The translations under genes and the position numbers were made by a program. The notes below the pieces were generated by a model. The model searched no databases and had not been told where the DNA came from. It worked only from the letters and a program-made list of their open reading frames with translations. From positions 478,119,657 through 478,183,656 of the forward strand of contig NC_081412.1 of the NCBI RefSeq assembly GCF_030272615.1: DNA of 64,000 nucleotides, in the 5' to 3' direction. Source of the DNA: Cryptomeria japonica. Lineage: Eukaryota; Streptophyta; Pinopsida; Cupressales; Cupressaceae. Of this stretch, positions 32,340-43,509 are shown piece by piece (the stretch's first letter is position 1; each line of letters begins with the position of its first letter).

Positions 32340-33130
32340 CATTAAGATTTGAGTAAGGTTCGTAAATTCTGCAAATATTTACTCTCTGCCAACAATATTT
32401 GTCAAATATATGATGGAATTTGATTAATCTTTGCAAATTCTATTGTAATTTGGAGCAAATTTCTTAAAATTTGTACAATCTTTTTTGGATATTCATTGTA
32501 ACTACGAGTAGTATTTGCAAATCTGTTTAAATATTGAAGAAATTTGTGTAAATTTCAAAGAAGATTGCCTTCATTTGCAAAGTTTGCTGCAATTCTGCAA
32601 AATTATTGTAAAATATCTGGTTTATGAGGAATATTGTCAGTTGTTGCAAAATTTGGCAAAACTTGTGTTCAGATCTGCAAATACTTTAGCATTAAGCTTT
32701 GCATTTCAATTCAACCTGGTATTTGGTTTAAATCTGCAATTATTTGGCTCAAGACTGCAATCTTTGGGCTGTTTGGCATTGACCTACACTCCGAGTGTCA
32801 TTTTGGTTTGCAACCTATTTTGCTAGCTCCAATTTTGGTGTGGATTTGCATTATTTGGTGTCGAATTGCAAATTTTAGTGTTTTGACTTGCTTTTTCACA
32901 TCTATCTGCACTTCCTTGGCATCGATCTGCAATTATTTGACAAAGCTAGTAGTTATCTGGCATGAAATGAAAACCATTTAGCTTTTGGAGTCAAATCATA
33001 GTCATTTTTGTTGGGCGTGGCGTGAAGAATTGATTGAGATGATATGCAAACTTGAGTTTGTGTTCTAGCATGACGTGAAGATCTAATCAAGCCGATCTGC
33101 AAACTTGGCAGCATCCTTTGTGTTTGCTAG
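32340..33130. repeat. low-complexity leader rich in CTGCAA/TTTGCAA
   Basis: The words TTTGCAAA, ATCTGCAA and AATTTG recur many times with irregular spacing across roughly 800 bp. There is no plausible reading frame. It is the 5' untranslated leader of the short-LTR element. Confidence 0.65.
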
Positions 33131-34189
33131 GGCATCCTTCTCTATTATGGCGAAAAAAAGAGAATTAAAAATTTGAATTTCAAGTCATTTTGGTCAACAT
33201 TTGTCCTTTGTAATTTGACTTTGGCAGATCCTTATGAGTAGAAGTTTAAACTGAAGATTGAAAATCAACTTTTTTTTGGCATTTGACTTTTGTTTGATCA
33301 ACTATTTCATTGAAAATGGTGAGCAATGATTTGAGCTATTGAGGTAGCTTTTGAATTGATGACCTCCAAGGGTTTGAATTACTAGTTATCACACCTCGTT
33401 GGCAAGCAAGTCACCTCGTCAATTTGCTATTTGAAGCGTCCCTTTGGCATCAACCTTTGGTGTCGAGATCAGCCCTTGGCATTTGCAAACTTGCATTTGA
33501 GTTCTCTATTTACTATCTAGGTGGCTAAGTCATTGATCTCCATTTCTAGTTTGGGTGGCATGTGCTAGGCTATTGATCTCCATTTCTAGGTTGGGAGGCA
33601 AATCCGAGTTGAAGACTTCTAGTGGCGAGGTATTTGGGTGGTAAGAAATTCTAATTTTTAAATTTGGAATTTGGATTTGTATTAACTTGCTATTTCAAAT
33701 TTGTATCATTTTGAAAATTGCTTAATTTACAAATGGAAAGGGATCGTTGTCAACTTTATTCTAGCAATGTTGAGAACTATTCATGACAAAAAGTGCAACT
33801 TAAGGGGGCTTAAGTTCCTCGTTTCTCCTCTAAAGCAAATTATTTGTATTTTTTGCAAAGGCATCTTTTAAAATTTTGTAATGCATTGGGCGTAGATTGG
33901 CAAAAATCAAATTGACATAACTTTTAATCGGTAGCTCAAAACTGAGTGTCGTCCTTTACGAATGTGGTCAATTTTTCATGCATGTTCCATTGGAGTTGTT
34001 TTGGCACCATGTTTATAAAGTGCCATTTTTGGCTCCTAATTTGGACTTGCCTATGCACTTCACTCAAAAACTGCCGATTGGGGGGGGGGGGGGGTGTTCT
34101 TCAATAATGAATCAAGGCTGGGGGGTCGGAGGTGTAATTTGTGTTGTCTTTTGTATGCTTCTACGCATCTATTTTATTTTAGTTTGAGA

Positions 34190-35124
34190 TGGGGATTATA
34201 CATTTAATCATGAACTCAAATAAATATCTACTTTTATGGGGGTTCATCATGTCAAAATCGCAATTTCATCCTTCTGTTGTCAAGCTAACTTTAGAGAACT
34301 ATTTGGCCTGGAAACAAGGGATCAAGAATAACTCTTGTGAGCATGGTCTACTACCTTGTCTCCTTGGACTCGTTCTTGATTCACGTGATGAATATCAAAA
34401 GAATAAATGGTTTAAGAAAAATGACAAGGTCTATGGACTGATAGGCATTACAATTTATGAGGAATATTTTCATCACTTAGAGCACATTGAATGCCCTTTC
34501 ACTGCTTGGACCATCATCCAATAGCTGCATGGAGACTTTGAGTCTTCACCAAATCGTGATGTTTCCCTGGCTACTACTGAGACACCTGCCACCCCAACTT
34601 GTGCGGACACATCCTCAAGGAATTATTAGTTGACATGCTTTGATCCACCATGTATTGTAGCATCTATAATGGAGGACACTCTTTCATCTCTTGTTGCTTC
34701 ATACTTGGATTTTAGTGATTCAGTGTAGCAGGTTTATATCAGTCTTCCAAAGATAGCTCATTAGGATACATTTCTACTAGATGTTGCATCTTTGTTCCTT
34801 TCATCTCTTGTTGCTTCATACTTGGATTTTAGTGATTCAGTGTAGTAGGTTTATATCAGTCTTCCAGAGATAGATCATTAGGATACATTTCTACTAGATG
34901 TTGAATCTTTGTTCGTAGAGTCTCGCATTGTAGACTTAGAGGACACCGTTGAGGAAATTTATCTCCTCTTTCATGATAGCTTCTATGAAGTTGATACTTA
35001 TTCTTTAGATGATTTGAAGGCACGTTTAGACCCTCCTGTTCTTTCTTTGCCTACATTTGCTTTTATTGTGAGAGTACTAGATTCTTATTGGTTTAATTGT
35101 TTGGTGAGCATCATACATTCATGA
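34190..35124 (+). pseudogene. copia-type gag N-terminus and following frame
   Basis: SQFHPSVVKLTLENYLAWKQG matches the start of plant copia gag (L-x-x-NY-x-x-W). The frame runs to a stop at 34523. After that FDPPCIVASIMEDT and repeated VASYLDFSDSV...VYISLP segments are interrupted by stops. A 15-G run precedes it at about 34080. No zinc knuckle or pol follows before G2 begins. Confidence 0.6.
34682..34914 (+). repeat. tandem duplication of about 117 bp
   Basis: The block TTTCATCTCTTGTTGCTTCA...GATGTTGCATCTTTGTTCC occurs twice head-to-tail with few differences, within the gag-like region. Confidence 0.85.
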
Positions 35125-35719
35125 TTACTGTACCTAAATCTTCCATGGTACTTGATTTATCATATTAGTATTTGTCACAACTTGGCATTGGCTTAGAGAT
35201 ATGTTGTGACCTTTTCACACATCGGCCCATTGCTAACGGGGACCCCCTCTTTTCCTGCTTTCTGCGTTGTTAGGTTAGGGTTTTGGTTGCTTAGTGGGCA
35301 ATTTTGTGTTTCTCGTGCTTGAGTCTTGGAGTTTTGATCATGCCTAGTGCCGTTTAGGGTTTTGAGGTTATAGGATCAAGTGCGTAAAATTGAGATTTTA
35401 ATGATCCTAGTTTGTCTAAGTGTTGACCCTTTTGGAGCGTTAACGTGTTTTTGAATGTCCTCATCGGTGATTTTAGGTGCTAAGGTGTTTTCAGACCTTT
35501 TGGAGTTGTTTTCTCGCTCCTAGAGAATTATTCAAGTTGATTTCGCACTTTGTCCCGATAGATTCCCTTGTGTTACGCTCCAATTTTTGATGAATATGCC
35601 TAAGTCTAGTTGAGTTTTATTAAGTTTCGAAGTTTCTAAGTGATTCTGAGTGGAAAAATCATCATATTTCGGAGTAAAATCCATATTCGAAGGGTTTAAA
35701 GGTCAAAATTCCACACTAG

Positions 35720-36335
35720 AGCTGCTTTTCCCCTCGTATTCTTGACTACCCATGGTTTTCCCCTCTCAGAATCCATACTGGACATGGATTTCCCCTGAAA
35801 TCCATACTTGCTCCATTTTTCCACCACTGTGAATCCATATTGAGGTCGTTTTTCCCCTGGAAGCATAAAATTTGACTAAGTGCGAGGATTTGTCCTGACG
35901 ACCCACATTTTTCCACCAGGGAGGTATGGACAAGGTTGCGGATGACGTTTGCATTCATTCCACACCTGGGTCGATTTTCCACTGGGTCTTTTGTGACAAG
36001 TTTTTGAGGATTTTTTGTTCGGATTTTCATCCAGACTCATATTGATTTTCCACTGAGAGTAATTTTCATGGTTTTAGAGTTCGGATTTTCATCCAGACTG
36101 AGGTCGATTTTCCACCAAGGGGCAGTTTGAGTAAATAAAGTGATTTTTGTCCGGAATTTTTATTCCACACTCAAATCGATTTTCCCCTAGCCCCATTTTG
36201 TGTGCATTTTGATGGATTTTGTTGGAAAATTTTCTCCGTACTAAGATCGATTTTCCCTTATGGGGAATATTTTGACGTTTTAAATAATTTTGACGGGATT
36301 TTTTAATCCCCACCTGGATCGATTTTCCCAAGTGG
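35720..36335. repeat. minisatellite in G2 U3, TCGATTTTCCMC type
   Basis: About twelve degenerate units built around TCGATTTTCC(A/C)C with intervening CATCCAGACT or AATCCATAC words are spaced about 30-75 bp apart. The unit is unrelated to that of G1, though it sits in the same part of the LTR. Confidence 0.8.
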
Positions 36336-37259
36336 CTCAAGTTTTGATTTAAATTGCAATATTTTAATAAAGTGAGCCTTGTTTTAATTGTTTTTCAATA
36401 AAGCAATGATTATTTAATAAATTATAAAAAACAATTAAATGATTTGCAATAAGCATTTCAATGTTTTCAACCTTCTAGAAGCAAATCAGTTTCACCCAAG
36501 CAAGTATAAGAACAAGTGGTTTATCCCACATTGCTTGTGTGGTGAAAGTTGGTGATGAATAAAGTTTAAAGAGAGGAGTCTAGCATTATTTTATTATTAA
36601 GTTTGCCAGGTGTCTCCATGCAAGGGCGATTTTCTCTCTTATTGGTTAATTTTGGTGAAGCGATTGGTAGAGGACTCCATTCTTCTCCATTTTGTCCAGC
36701 TTAGCAACCTTTTGGTGGCTGCCATTAATGGCTTAATTCCACGATTTTCCAAGTTTGGCGCTATTTTTGGTGTGTTTGGCGATTTTGGTGTTTATAAACT
36801 TTGGCGATTTTCCTTGACACCACCATCGTTGCTTGCTGTTATCAGACCTCCATTGTGCAGATTGTGTGCAGATTGAAGTAAATTTTGAAGACATTTTCAG
36901 ACTTAAGTGTTTGGCGCCATGATTGAAAAAAATGTGATTTTGATTTAGCAAGAGTTTGTGCCTTTTTTGGGTGGATTACCTCATGTTTGGTGGTCACCAT
37001 TATTCCCTACTTGCTGATGTTGCTTCAGATCTGAGTCTTAACGCCATTATTGCAGTTGGTTCAGCCTCCATTGTTGGCTGGTTATGTATTTTCAGACTTA
37101 AACTTTCATTGCCAGCCAGCTTCAGCTTCAACGATTTGCCTTTGGGAGGGTTTTCCAAGTCATCCTTAGTTGCATTCTTCATATCTGCTCCACGTGGAAT
37201 TCCAAACACCTTAGCAATCGCATCCTCAGCAAGGTAGGCAATGACAAGTGATTCCTAGG

Positions 37260-39562
37260 TATCCGTCCGACAGAATGATCTTGTTGGAAGTGGTGAGACA
37301 ACTTCTAGAGTTTGATTCCATTCAAAGAGAGAAGCATAGGAGAGACATGACATTCTCTATTTCAGTTGGGAAGACGTTGGAGGTTTGCTAGTCTACCTTA
37401 GCCGCTAGCACTGCGAGTGAGGAGCTTGTATTCTATCGATTTGCAACTTTCAAGAAAAGAGAAAGATTTGATCCAGATAAGAAAGTTGGAAGGATTAGGG
37501 GAGAGAAGTTCATCCACAAGGTAGACATAGAAGATTATTGGGCCAACCTGATGGACGAGTAGGCAGTGAAGAGACGAATGTGGTCCACAATGTCAGTAAA
37601 TTTCATGAGGAAGTGTGGACTTTTTCTCATTCCTGATCAGGTGTTAGATGACAGGGATCATACGCATCCACAGTATGAAAATGAAATGAAGAAGGCAATC
37701 TTATTGTTTAATTGGTCAAAATCAGAAGAGATTGATCTGAATGTATTGATGAGAGAGGTTTTGAGTTTCTCCCGTACATGGGTAGATATTCAGATGAATA
37801 AGTTAGTTGATATGGGTGTTTTCTTCACTTATGAAAAGATGAAACCGGAAGAATCTACTTTTGAAGATGATCGAAGGACTATCAATGATATCAGGATTCA
37901 TGCAGATGAAGAGAGTCAAGCTCCCAAGAGAAGGAAAAAACACGCTAGGAGGAGTCAAGGCCAAAGGGAAGAAAATTGAGGAGGTCAAGAAGAAGAAACA
38001 AAAGACTATCATTCCTTCACCTATCATTCCTTCACCACCTCTTAGTGTCTCATCACTTAAGGAAATTGAAATAACAGAACAAAATAAGGAAACCCAACAA
38101 TATTCCAACACAGTGATACTATCAGAGAATATTCAGGAGTTACATGCCACAACGACATCTGCTCCACCAAATGAGAATGATGATCAGCTGGGATCCCCTA
38201 CTGTCCTTTTGGAGGTTAGTTTGGGAAATGAGATATATGATTTGACCAGGAGTAATCCTGATGATGATGATGATGTTATCTCGGCATTGAGAGGACTTGA
38301 TTGAGATATGTGTCTCGATGATGGTATGGAGATGGCTGCTATTCTTGATTGGCTGATGAAAAGTATGGAAAAAGTAAGAAAATGATAGAGGTACAACCTA
38401 TTGATAACATTGATGACTACCTAGCTAGGAGCAATAAGGAGAAAGAACCCAATAGAGCTGAGATTTTGTCGCACATAGCTAGAGATGAGACAGGAATGCG
38501 GATTGCACAGGTGGCTGTTCCTATTGGAGGTGTGACGGTAGACATTGCTACTCTTATGGATTTCCAGATTACTTCAGTTGCCCTTGGCCGTACTACAAGA
38601 GAGCAAGAATTTCAGGAGGTTGGTGATAACCTTAAGGCGATCAACGCAAGGTTAGATAGAGAAATTGAAGAGAAGGAGAAGTGCAAAGAAGAGAATATTA
38701 GACTTAGAGAGTATATTGCGGGGATAAGGCGTGAGAATCCTACCCTTATTTCGCCTATTGTGGTTGATCATGGATTACATTCACACTATGAGGCAGCGAG
38801 AGATACACTCTCGGAGGTGGAGAAGTAGATTGAGAGTGCAAGAAAACAGGCAGATGATTTCCTTACTCAGTTTGTCCAAGCATATGATAGGACAATAGGG
38901 CTCATGTTTAGAATCTAGCATTTGGAGGGAGTTTGGGAAGAATTCCGGCCTATTCAGGAGAGGACTATTCCACGCCTTAGAGCTTTGAAGAAGATTCCTA
39001 AGTCCACATTGATCAACGAGAACATTGTGCACAATGGAGATAGATATGATTCCTTGGTTGGTATTGTTCATTGGCCGTGAAGAAATCAACTTATGAGAAC
39101 ACCCAGTTGAGTTGTATAGAGATGGAAGGATTGATTCAGGACATTTAGATGAAGATCCTTGCCTCAATTGAGGAGTTATTGGGTGTTGATGTTAGTGATG
39201 CTAGTGGTTTACACTTAGCTGACTTAAGAGACAAGATGAAACTTATGTATTTTTGTCAGTTGGACTCTTTGAAGAAGAGTCAGATAGATGATTTGGTCTC
39301 TTTGTTTATTCATGTTCATAGTTCGCAGAAGCTCATGCCAGATTGGGAGAACACTTTGGACGCTTGCTCAGATTCATTGGACGTGATTGATTTGCAACAA
39401 GATACTTTGCCTAGCATTTCCATGGAGGAGTTAGATTTTGTATTGGCTAGATTCTTGGAGTTTGCTAGGAGAGAGAGATACAGGGAGGAATCTTCTAGAA
39501 GATTCCTATTTGATGATTGGGTATCTTTTTATTGGGCCATATGTTGGTGGCACCATTTTTGA
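37260..39562 (+). pseudogene. decayed ORF inside the U3 of G2
   Basis: Frames at 37566-37979, 37861-38304, 38349-38828 and 39149-39562 lie in order on the + strand and appear to be one protein broken by frameshifts and stops. Upstream frame: TLAASTASEELVFYRFATFK, then RERFDPDKKV. First frame: FNWSKSEEIDLNVLMREVLS. Then come a Lys-rich stretch (KKIEEVKKKKQK), an Asp run, a coiled-coil-like part (AINARLDREIEEKEKCKEEN) and a C-terminus DTLPSISMEELDFVLARFLE. I do not recognise the family. G3 encodes a homologous C-terminus at the matching place, about 100 bp upstream of its promoter block, so it is a family trait and not chance. Confidence 0.65.
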
Positions 39563-39599
39563 TGTAAACCCTAATTAGGGCAATTCTAGGGTTTTGTTG

Positions 39600-39666
39600 G
39601 CATGATCTTGGCCGTTGATCTCGAATCAATCCTAGCCATCCATTTTGCAAGAGACTCTATATATAC
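39600..39666 (+). promoter_or_regulatory. conserved promoter block of G2 LTR
   Basis: ATCTTGGCCGTTGATCTCGA at about 39604 is followed by CTATATATAC (39657-39666). G3 has TCTTGGCCATTGATCTTGGA and TATAAA at 63020-63025, and G1 has the same in reverse near 19622-19680. The TATA box is about 812, 834 and 885 bp from the 3' end in G2, G3 and G1. Confidence 0.7.
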
Positions 39667-40924
39667 GTCCTTGTTTCTCATTTGTAAGAGAGTTTTTGTA
39701 GATTTGTTGGTATATGCTACAGCTATTTGAATCTAAATCATTGTTCAATTGTTGGTGATTTTGCCCTTCAAATGTTGTCTTTGCATTCATGGTTCTCAAT
39801 TCCTCCAAGTTAGATTAGAATTTGTTTCCATGTTTATTAGATTGAATGAAAGATTTGTTCAATATATCTGTGTGGAATCCTTAATCCATACCACTAGCCT
39901 CTTGACGCTGGTAAGTGTGCTTTGTGTGGTCAACTGGAGATTTGAGTAAGCTTAACTTCAACTATTATGCATCCCTTGACAAGCATCAACTTGGATGGTG
40001 TTAACGTTTGATGGTGATAGTCTGAAAATCCTTGAGTATACCTTAGACGATTGCACTAAGCTTGTGTCAATACCTGTTTGTGAGACCTTGCCTAGTTTGA
40101 TTCCACTAAACTTGTTCATCATTTCCTACACTCCTAGGCCTAGAATAGATTTCTTGAACCCTAATCCTTTTGCCCATTTTTTAGTAAGAATTAAGTCCAG
40201 AACTACATTGCTAAATCCTAAGTTGTCAGCATGCCTATTCCGCATATTTCATGATCGAAGAAGATTATCCTAACATTTGTGAAGTCCCCAAGTGAACACA
40301 ACAATTCACATCGACCATTGAGTTACCCACTCGTCAAGACCTGACATGTAGAAACCTTGGAATCATTTTAGTTGATCTTACCCTTAACATTTGAGGTGAT
40401 TTTGTTCAAGAGAGGGTAAATTACTTTGGTATTTTATTCTGAAATGTTATTTGCATAAAACACACATCAATAAGATACTTGAGTAACATCAGGAGTAGAC
40501 ATTTGCAAAGGAGGCACCATACGTCTTGAGCTTTCTTTCCTCATATTCCTTTCAGAAATGATAAGATAACTTGCATACTTTTGTGGTTCTATTTCTTCCT
40601 AAAGGGAGGAATGTTGTTCGCTGCGCTTGGATCATCTTCAACATTTGTTGTCGGGCATCTATCGTCATTGTAGGAGATTGTTCATTGAGGGGGGCTGCAT
40701 GTTCTCACTTCTTCTCTCTTATGGGAAGGATGTTTCCCTCACATGGGGTTTTGTACTTCTCATACATTAGAGAGCATATTTTCCCTTGTTTAAGCTGAGT
40801 TTTTTCTCACAAGGTTTTCTTCTTTTCTCTTTATGGGGTGCATTGTACTTGGGTACCTTATTAGGCTTTGATGTCGTGACCCACTCTTTTTCCTCACCTA
40901 AGCTATGCTCAAGGTGGGGGGGGG

Positions 40925-41119
40925 TGTTGGTATATAAATCATGCTTAGGTGTCATCTTGCTTATGTGGTAAGGTAGTTATAGGGGTAGATAGGATATTTC
41001 TCCTATATGTACCTTCCATGCATTTTTCATTCATCCACTCAAGACACTCTTAATTTCCTCTTGCATTTTTGCCTCTTTGTTGTTTCAATTTTTCCTAGTA
41101 TTCTTGGTTAAATCTCACA
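40925..41119 (+). repeat. 3' LTR of short-LTR element
   Basis: Starts TGTTGGTATA after a G tract and ends CTCACA before the CCTAT target duplication. Confidence 0.9.
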
Positions 41120-41124
41120 CCTAT

Positions 41125-41640
41125 GTTGTGATATATTTTTGTTGCATATGTATTTCTGTAACTATATGATTAGTTTAATTTTTGAATATACATTGTCATG
41201 TCCCCTTTTTTAATAGGTTTACATGATGCTTTGTAAGCCTATTTCCCGTGGGCTTAGGGAAATATTACTAGGGAAATGACTTTATAACTTTTAAGTTTGA
41301 TATGCTTTTTATGTAATCATAAAATGTGACCTTATAAAGTATTTTCATAAAGTGGGCACCTAGAGTGGGGGTCTCTTGTAATTAAAACAATCTTTTACTT
41401 AATCCTCTGATGTGGTGCAGGAAGAGGCATTTGAAAATTTGAAAGAATATTTCTTTATGGAGGGAGTTGGGTGCTCAAGGAGACTGTCTAGGCAAAGCCT
41501 TTTGCCAAAGTATGTATGCTTATTTTATCAATTTATTCTCTCAAATAGATTGGACATTTGATTCATCTATCACTGAGGATTGGAGGACAAAAACCCTTGA
41601 TTTCCATCATTGAATATTTGGTTGTAGAAAAAATGACAAG
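41125..41640. other. unclassified intron sequence
   Basis: I see no gene or paired repeat. The right end leads into a copia gag and may be its leader; an intact 5' LTR is not visible. Confidence 0.4.
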
Positions 41641-42410
41641 CACATTAAGGATAGAAATGTAGAAGTTCTTGGGTGCAAACTTTGAGCTTTGGAAGCCCAA
41701 GATGGAGGATATGCTTGTGGATGATCTATGTCCTGCAGTATCTGAATTCAAAATTGCAACTATGTCACTAGAAGATTGGGAGAAAATGGACAAAAAACCA
41801 AAGGGTCTTATCAAGCTCTTTTTGGGAGACTTTATATTGGTGAGTGTACATGAAGAAGGCAATGTTGTGAATCTCTAGAAGAAGCTGGGTGAGATTCATC
41901 AAGCTGAATCCTTGGTAAATATATTTTTCTTGATAAAGAAGTATATTTTCAGGATGAAAGATGGTGATTTTGTGGCCAAAATCTTGAATGCTTTTAACAT
42001 GATTGTTACACATTTGCACTTTGTTGGATTGAAGATGGAGGAGGGAAATCATTGCATGGATTTTTTTATGTTCTTTGCTAGACTCATGGGATCACTTGGT
42101 GATGGCAATTGGGAGCACTACCATCGAGTTCAAAAAGGATGAGGTAGTTGTATTGTTACTTTTTGCAGAGATGTGGAAGAGAACTTTTGAATCAATCAAA
42201 GAGGCTCTAGTTGTTTGTGAAAGATTGAAAGAGAGGCAAGAAGAAGAAAAGAAGAAAGACATGTTTAGATCTGAATACCGTGGGGGATTCGTATTTTCTT
42301 AGAAGACTAGGACAAAATGTTGGAATTGTGGCAAGGTTGAGCATTTTAGAAGAGACTACAAGGGGGCGAAAAAGAAGAAGAATTTGATGATGAGTCTAAA
42401 AAGTCCCGTT
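41641..42410 (+). pseudogene. copia gag with zinc knuckle
   Basis: GANFELWKPKMEDMLVDDLC, then NIFFLIKKYIFRMKDGDFVA, FNMIVTHLHFVG and LMGSLGDGNWEHY-like segments match the UBN2-type copia gag. Near 42315-42350 the knuckle reads CWNCGKVEHFRRDYK, again with Tyr in place of the last Cys. Frames change at about 41880 and 42130. Confidence 0.85.
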
Positions 42411-43020
42411 AGAATGATAGTGATGCTTTTGTCGTGACCTTGGCAACACGTGTTAGAAGATGTGTGATCGATTAGCTTTAGGGCTTTTTTCCACAAGCCC
42501 TCATATTGGGATTGGTTTTCAAAATATGAAGAATATGATGATTGTAAGGTGTACCTTGGAGATGACTTTCATTTGAAAATTGGAAAAGTCTCGATTTGTT
42601 TTCTTGATGAAGTATTCAAGGGGAGCAACAATGTATTGCATATTTTTGGTTTGGCATGGAACTAAACTTTTGTAAGTAAATTTGATGATTTGGTTGTATA
42701 CATTGTTTTCTCAAGTGAAGGTTGTAAGATGGTGAGAGGGGCTATGGTGCTTGCTAAGGGCGTCCTTATGGGCGCTCTATTTCGACTAGATACGTGCATA
42801 GTTTAGTGGAATAGTTTTGTTGTTCTTGCAATTAAGAGATTTGTAAAATCTACACCTTCACCATTGGAACCAATAGCAAAGAGGAGTTTTGGATCCACTT
42901 CTAATGGCTATACTTTCTAGGTACATACATGTGCTCTTAATGGAAAAAGCCTATTGTCAAAATTTTTGAGAGAAAAAAATAAGTAACTGATGGTCCAAAT
43001 GAAATGGGTGTAAAAAAGTC
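42411..43020 (+). pseudogene. copia protease and downstream linker
   Basis: DWFSKYEEYDDCKVYLGDDF and FKGSNNVLHIFGL-like residues followed by SEGCKMVRGAMVLAKG match the copia protease C-terminal region. The DSG active site itself is not recognisable (the region near 42470 has SISFRAFFHKP), so the catalytic motif is lost. Confidence 0.7.
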
Positions 43021-43041
43021 TATTATATCAAAGAATTCAAT

Positions 43042-43505
43042 CCAATGAGAGATCATGAGGAAAAAGCCTACATACGAGCAAATATTAAATGGAAAGCAAA
43101 AATGCTGATAGCTCTATTGAGAACTAGTTCTCATCACTTGAAGTGTGAAACAGGTTGATGGATGATACTTAAGGAAGAATTGGAAAAGCGAATATGCCTA
43201 TTTTGCAACGCAGGAGTGGTAGAGATAGAACGACACTTTGTCATGGAGTGCCTGACACATATTGACATCCACAACAAATATGAGGATATTCTAAAAACAG
43301 ATAATTTAAGCCATTTGTTTCAGGAAACAAAACTGGACAAAACAGCAAACCTACTTATCAAAATTCACTGTCAAAGGGCAGATCTAAAGAGGAGCTTACA
43401 AATTGTTTAAAACTTTGGTGCCTTGTTTTTTGGGGGTGTGTGCTATTCTTGAGTCCCATAGGCTGCTTCGGCCTCGTGCTCGTTATTAAAATCTCTCATT
43501 CATTC
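43042..43505 (+). mobile_element. 5'-truncated non-LTR retroelement tail with (ATTC)n end
   Basis: This insert in the copia remnant encodes ICLFCNAGVVEIERHFVMEC (a Cys-Cys-His-Cys zinc-finger-like C-terminus found after the RT of several non-LTR elements), then TANLLIKIHC. It ends in TCTCATTCATTCATTCA, a tetranucleotide tail. ATTCAAT at 43035-43041 and 43506-43512 may be the target duplication, though the second copy overlaps the tail. The copia frame resumes after it. It is a different lineage from the poly(A) LINE at 9.9-12.6 kb. Confidence 0.6.
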
Positions 43506-43509
43506 ATTC

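Larger units (their letters stand above)
35202..40472 (+). mobile_element. giant solo LTR, family G copy 2 (G2)
   Basis: This 5271-bp insert is flanked by AGATA (35197-35201 and 40473-40477). It begins TGTTGTGACCTTTTCACACA, like G1 and G3, and ends CACACATCAATA, where the last CA has become TA. It splits the short-LTR element. The layout is 5' start, minisatellite (35720-36330), an ORF region (about 37260-39560), conserved promoter (39600-39666), then about 0.8 kb of R/U5. No second LTR or gag/pol is present. At 5.3 kb it is at the upper end of known plant LTR lengths. Confidence 0.85.
32045..41119 (+). mobile_element. short-LTR (copia-like) element with nested giant LTR
   Basis: The 5' LTR 32045-32243 (199 bp) and 3' LTR 40925-41119 (195 bp) are clearly alike (both contain GTCATCTTGCTTATGT and GGATATTTCTCCTATATGTA). 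Target duplications CCTAT are at 32040-32044 and 41120-41124. A G-rich tract (AAGGTGGGGGGGGG, ending 40924) directly precedes the 3' LTR and serves as polypurine tract. Without G2 the internal part is about 3.4 kb. It has a copia-type gag N-terminus but no protease, integrase or RT, so the element is non-autonomous or internally deleted. Confidence 0.9.

Noticed and set aside
34080-34094. Run of about 15 G residues as a polypurine tract or quadruplex
   Set aside because: No LTR start follows it; probably a simple repeat in the leader of the short-LTR element. Its length may also be a sequencing artefact.
43042-43505. Penelope-like element assignment for the ATTC-tailed fragment
   Set aside because: Only a Cys-rich C-terminal piece is present; no GIY-YIG or RT motif is visible, so the clade stays open.
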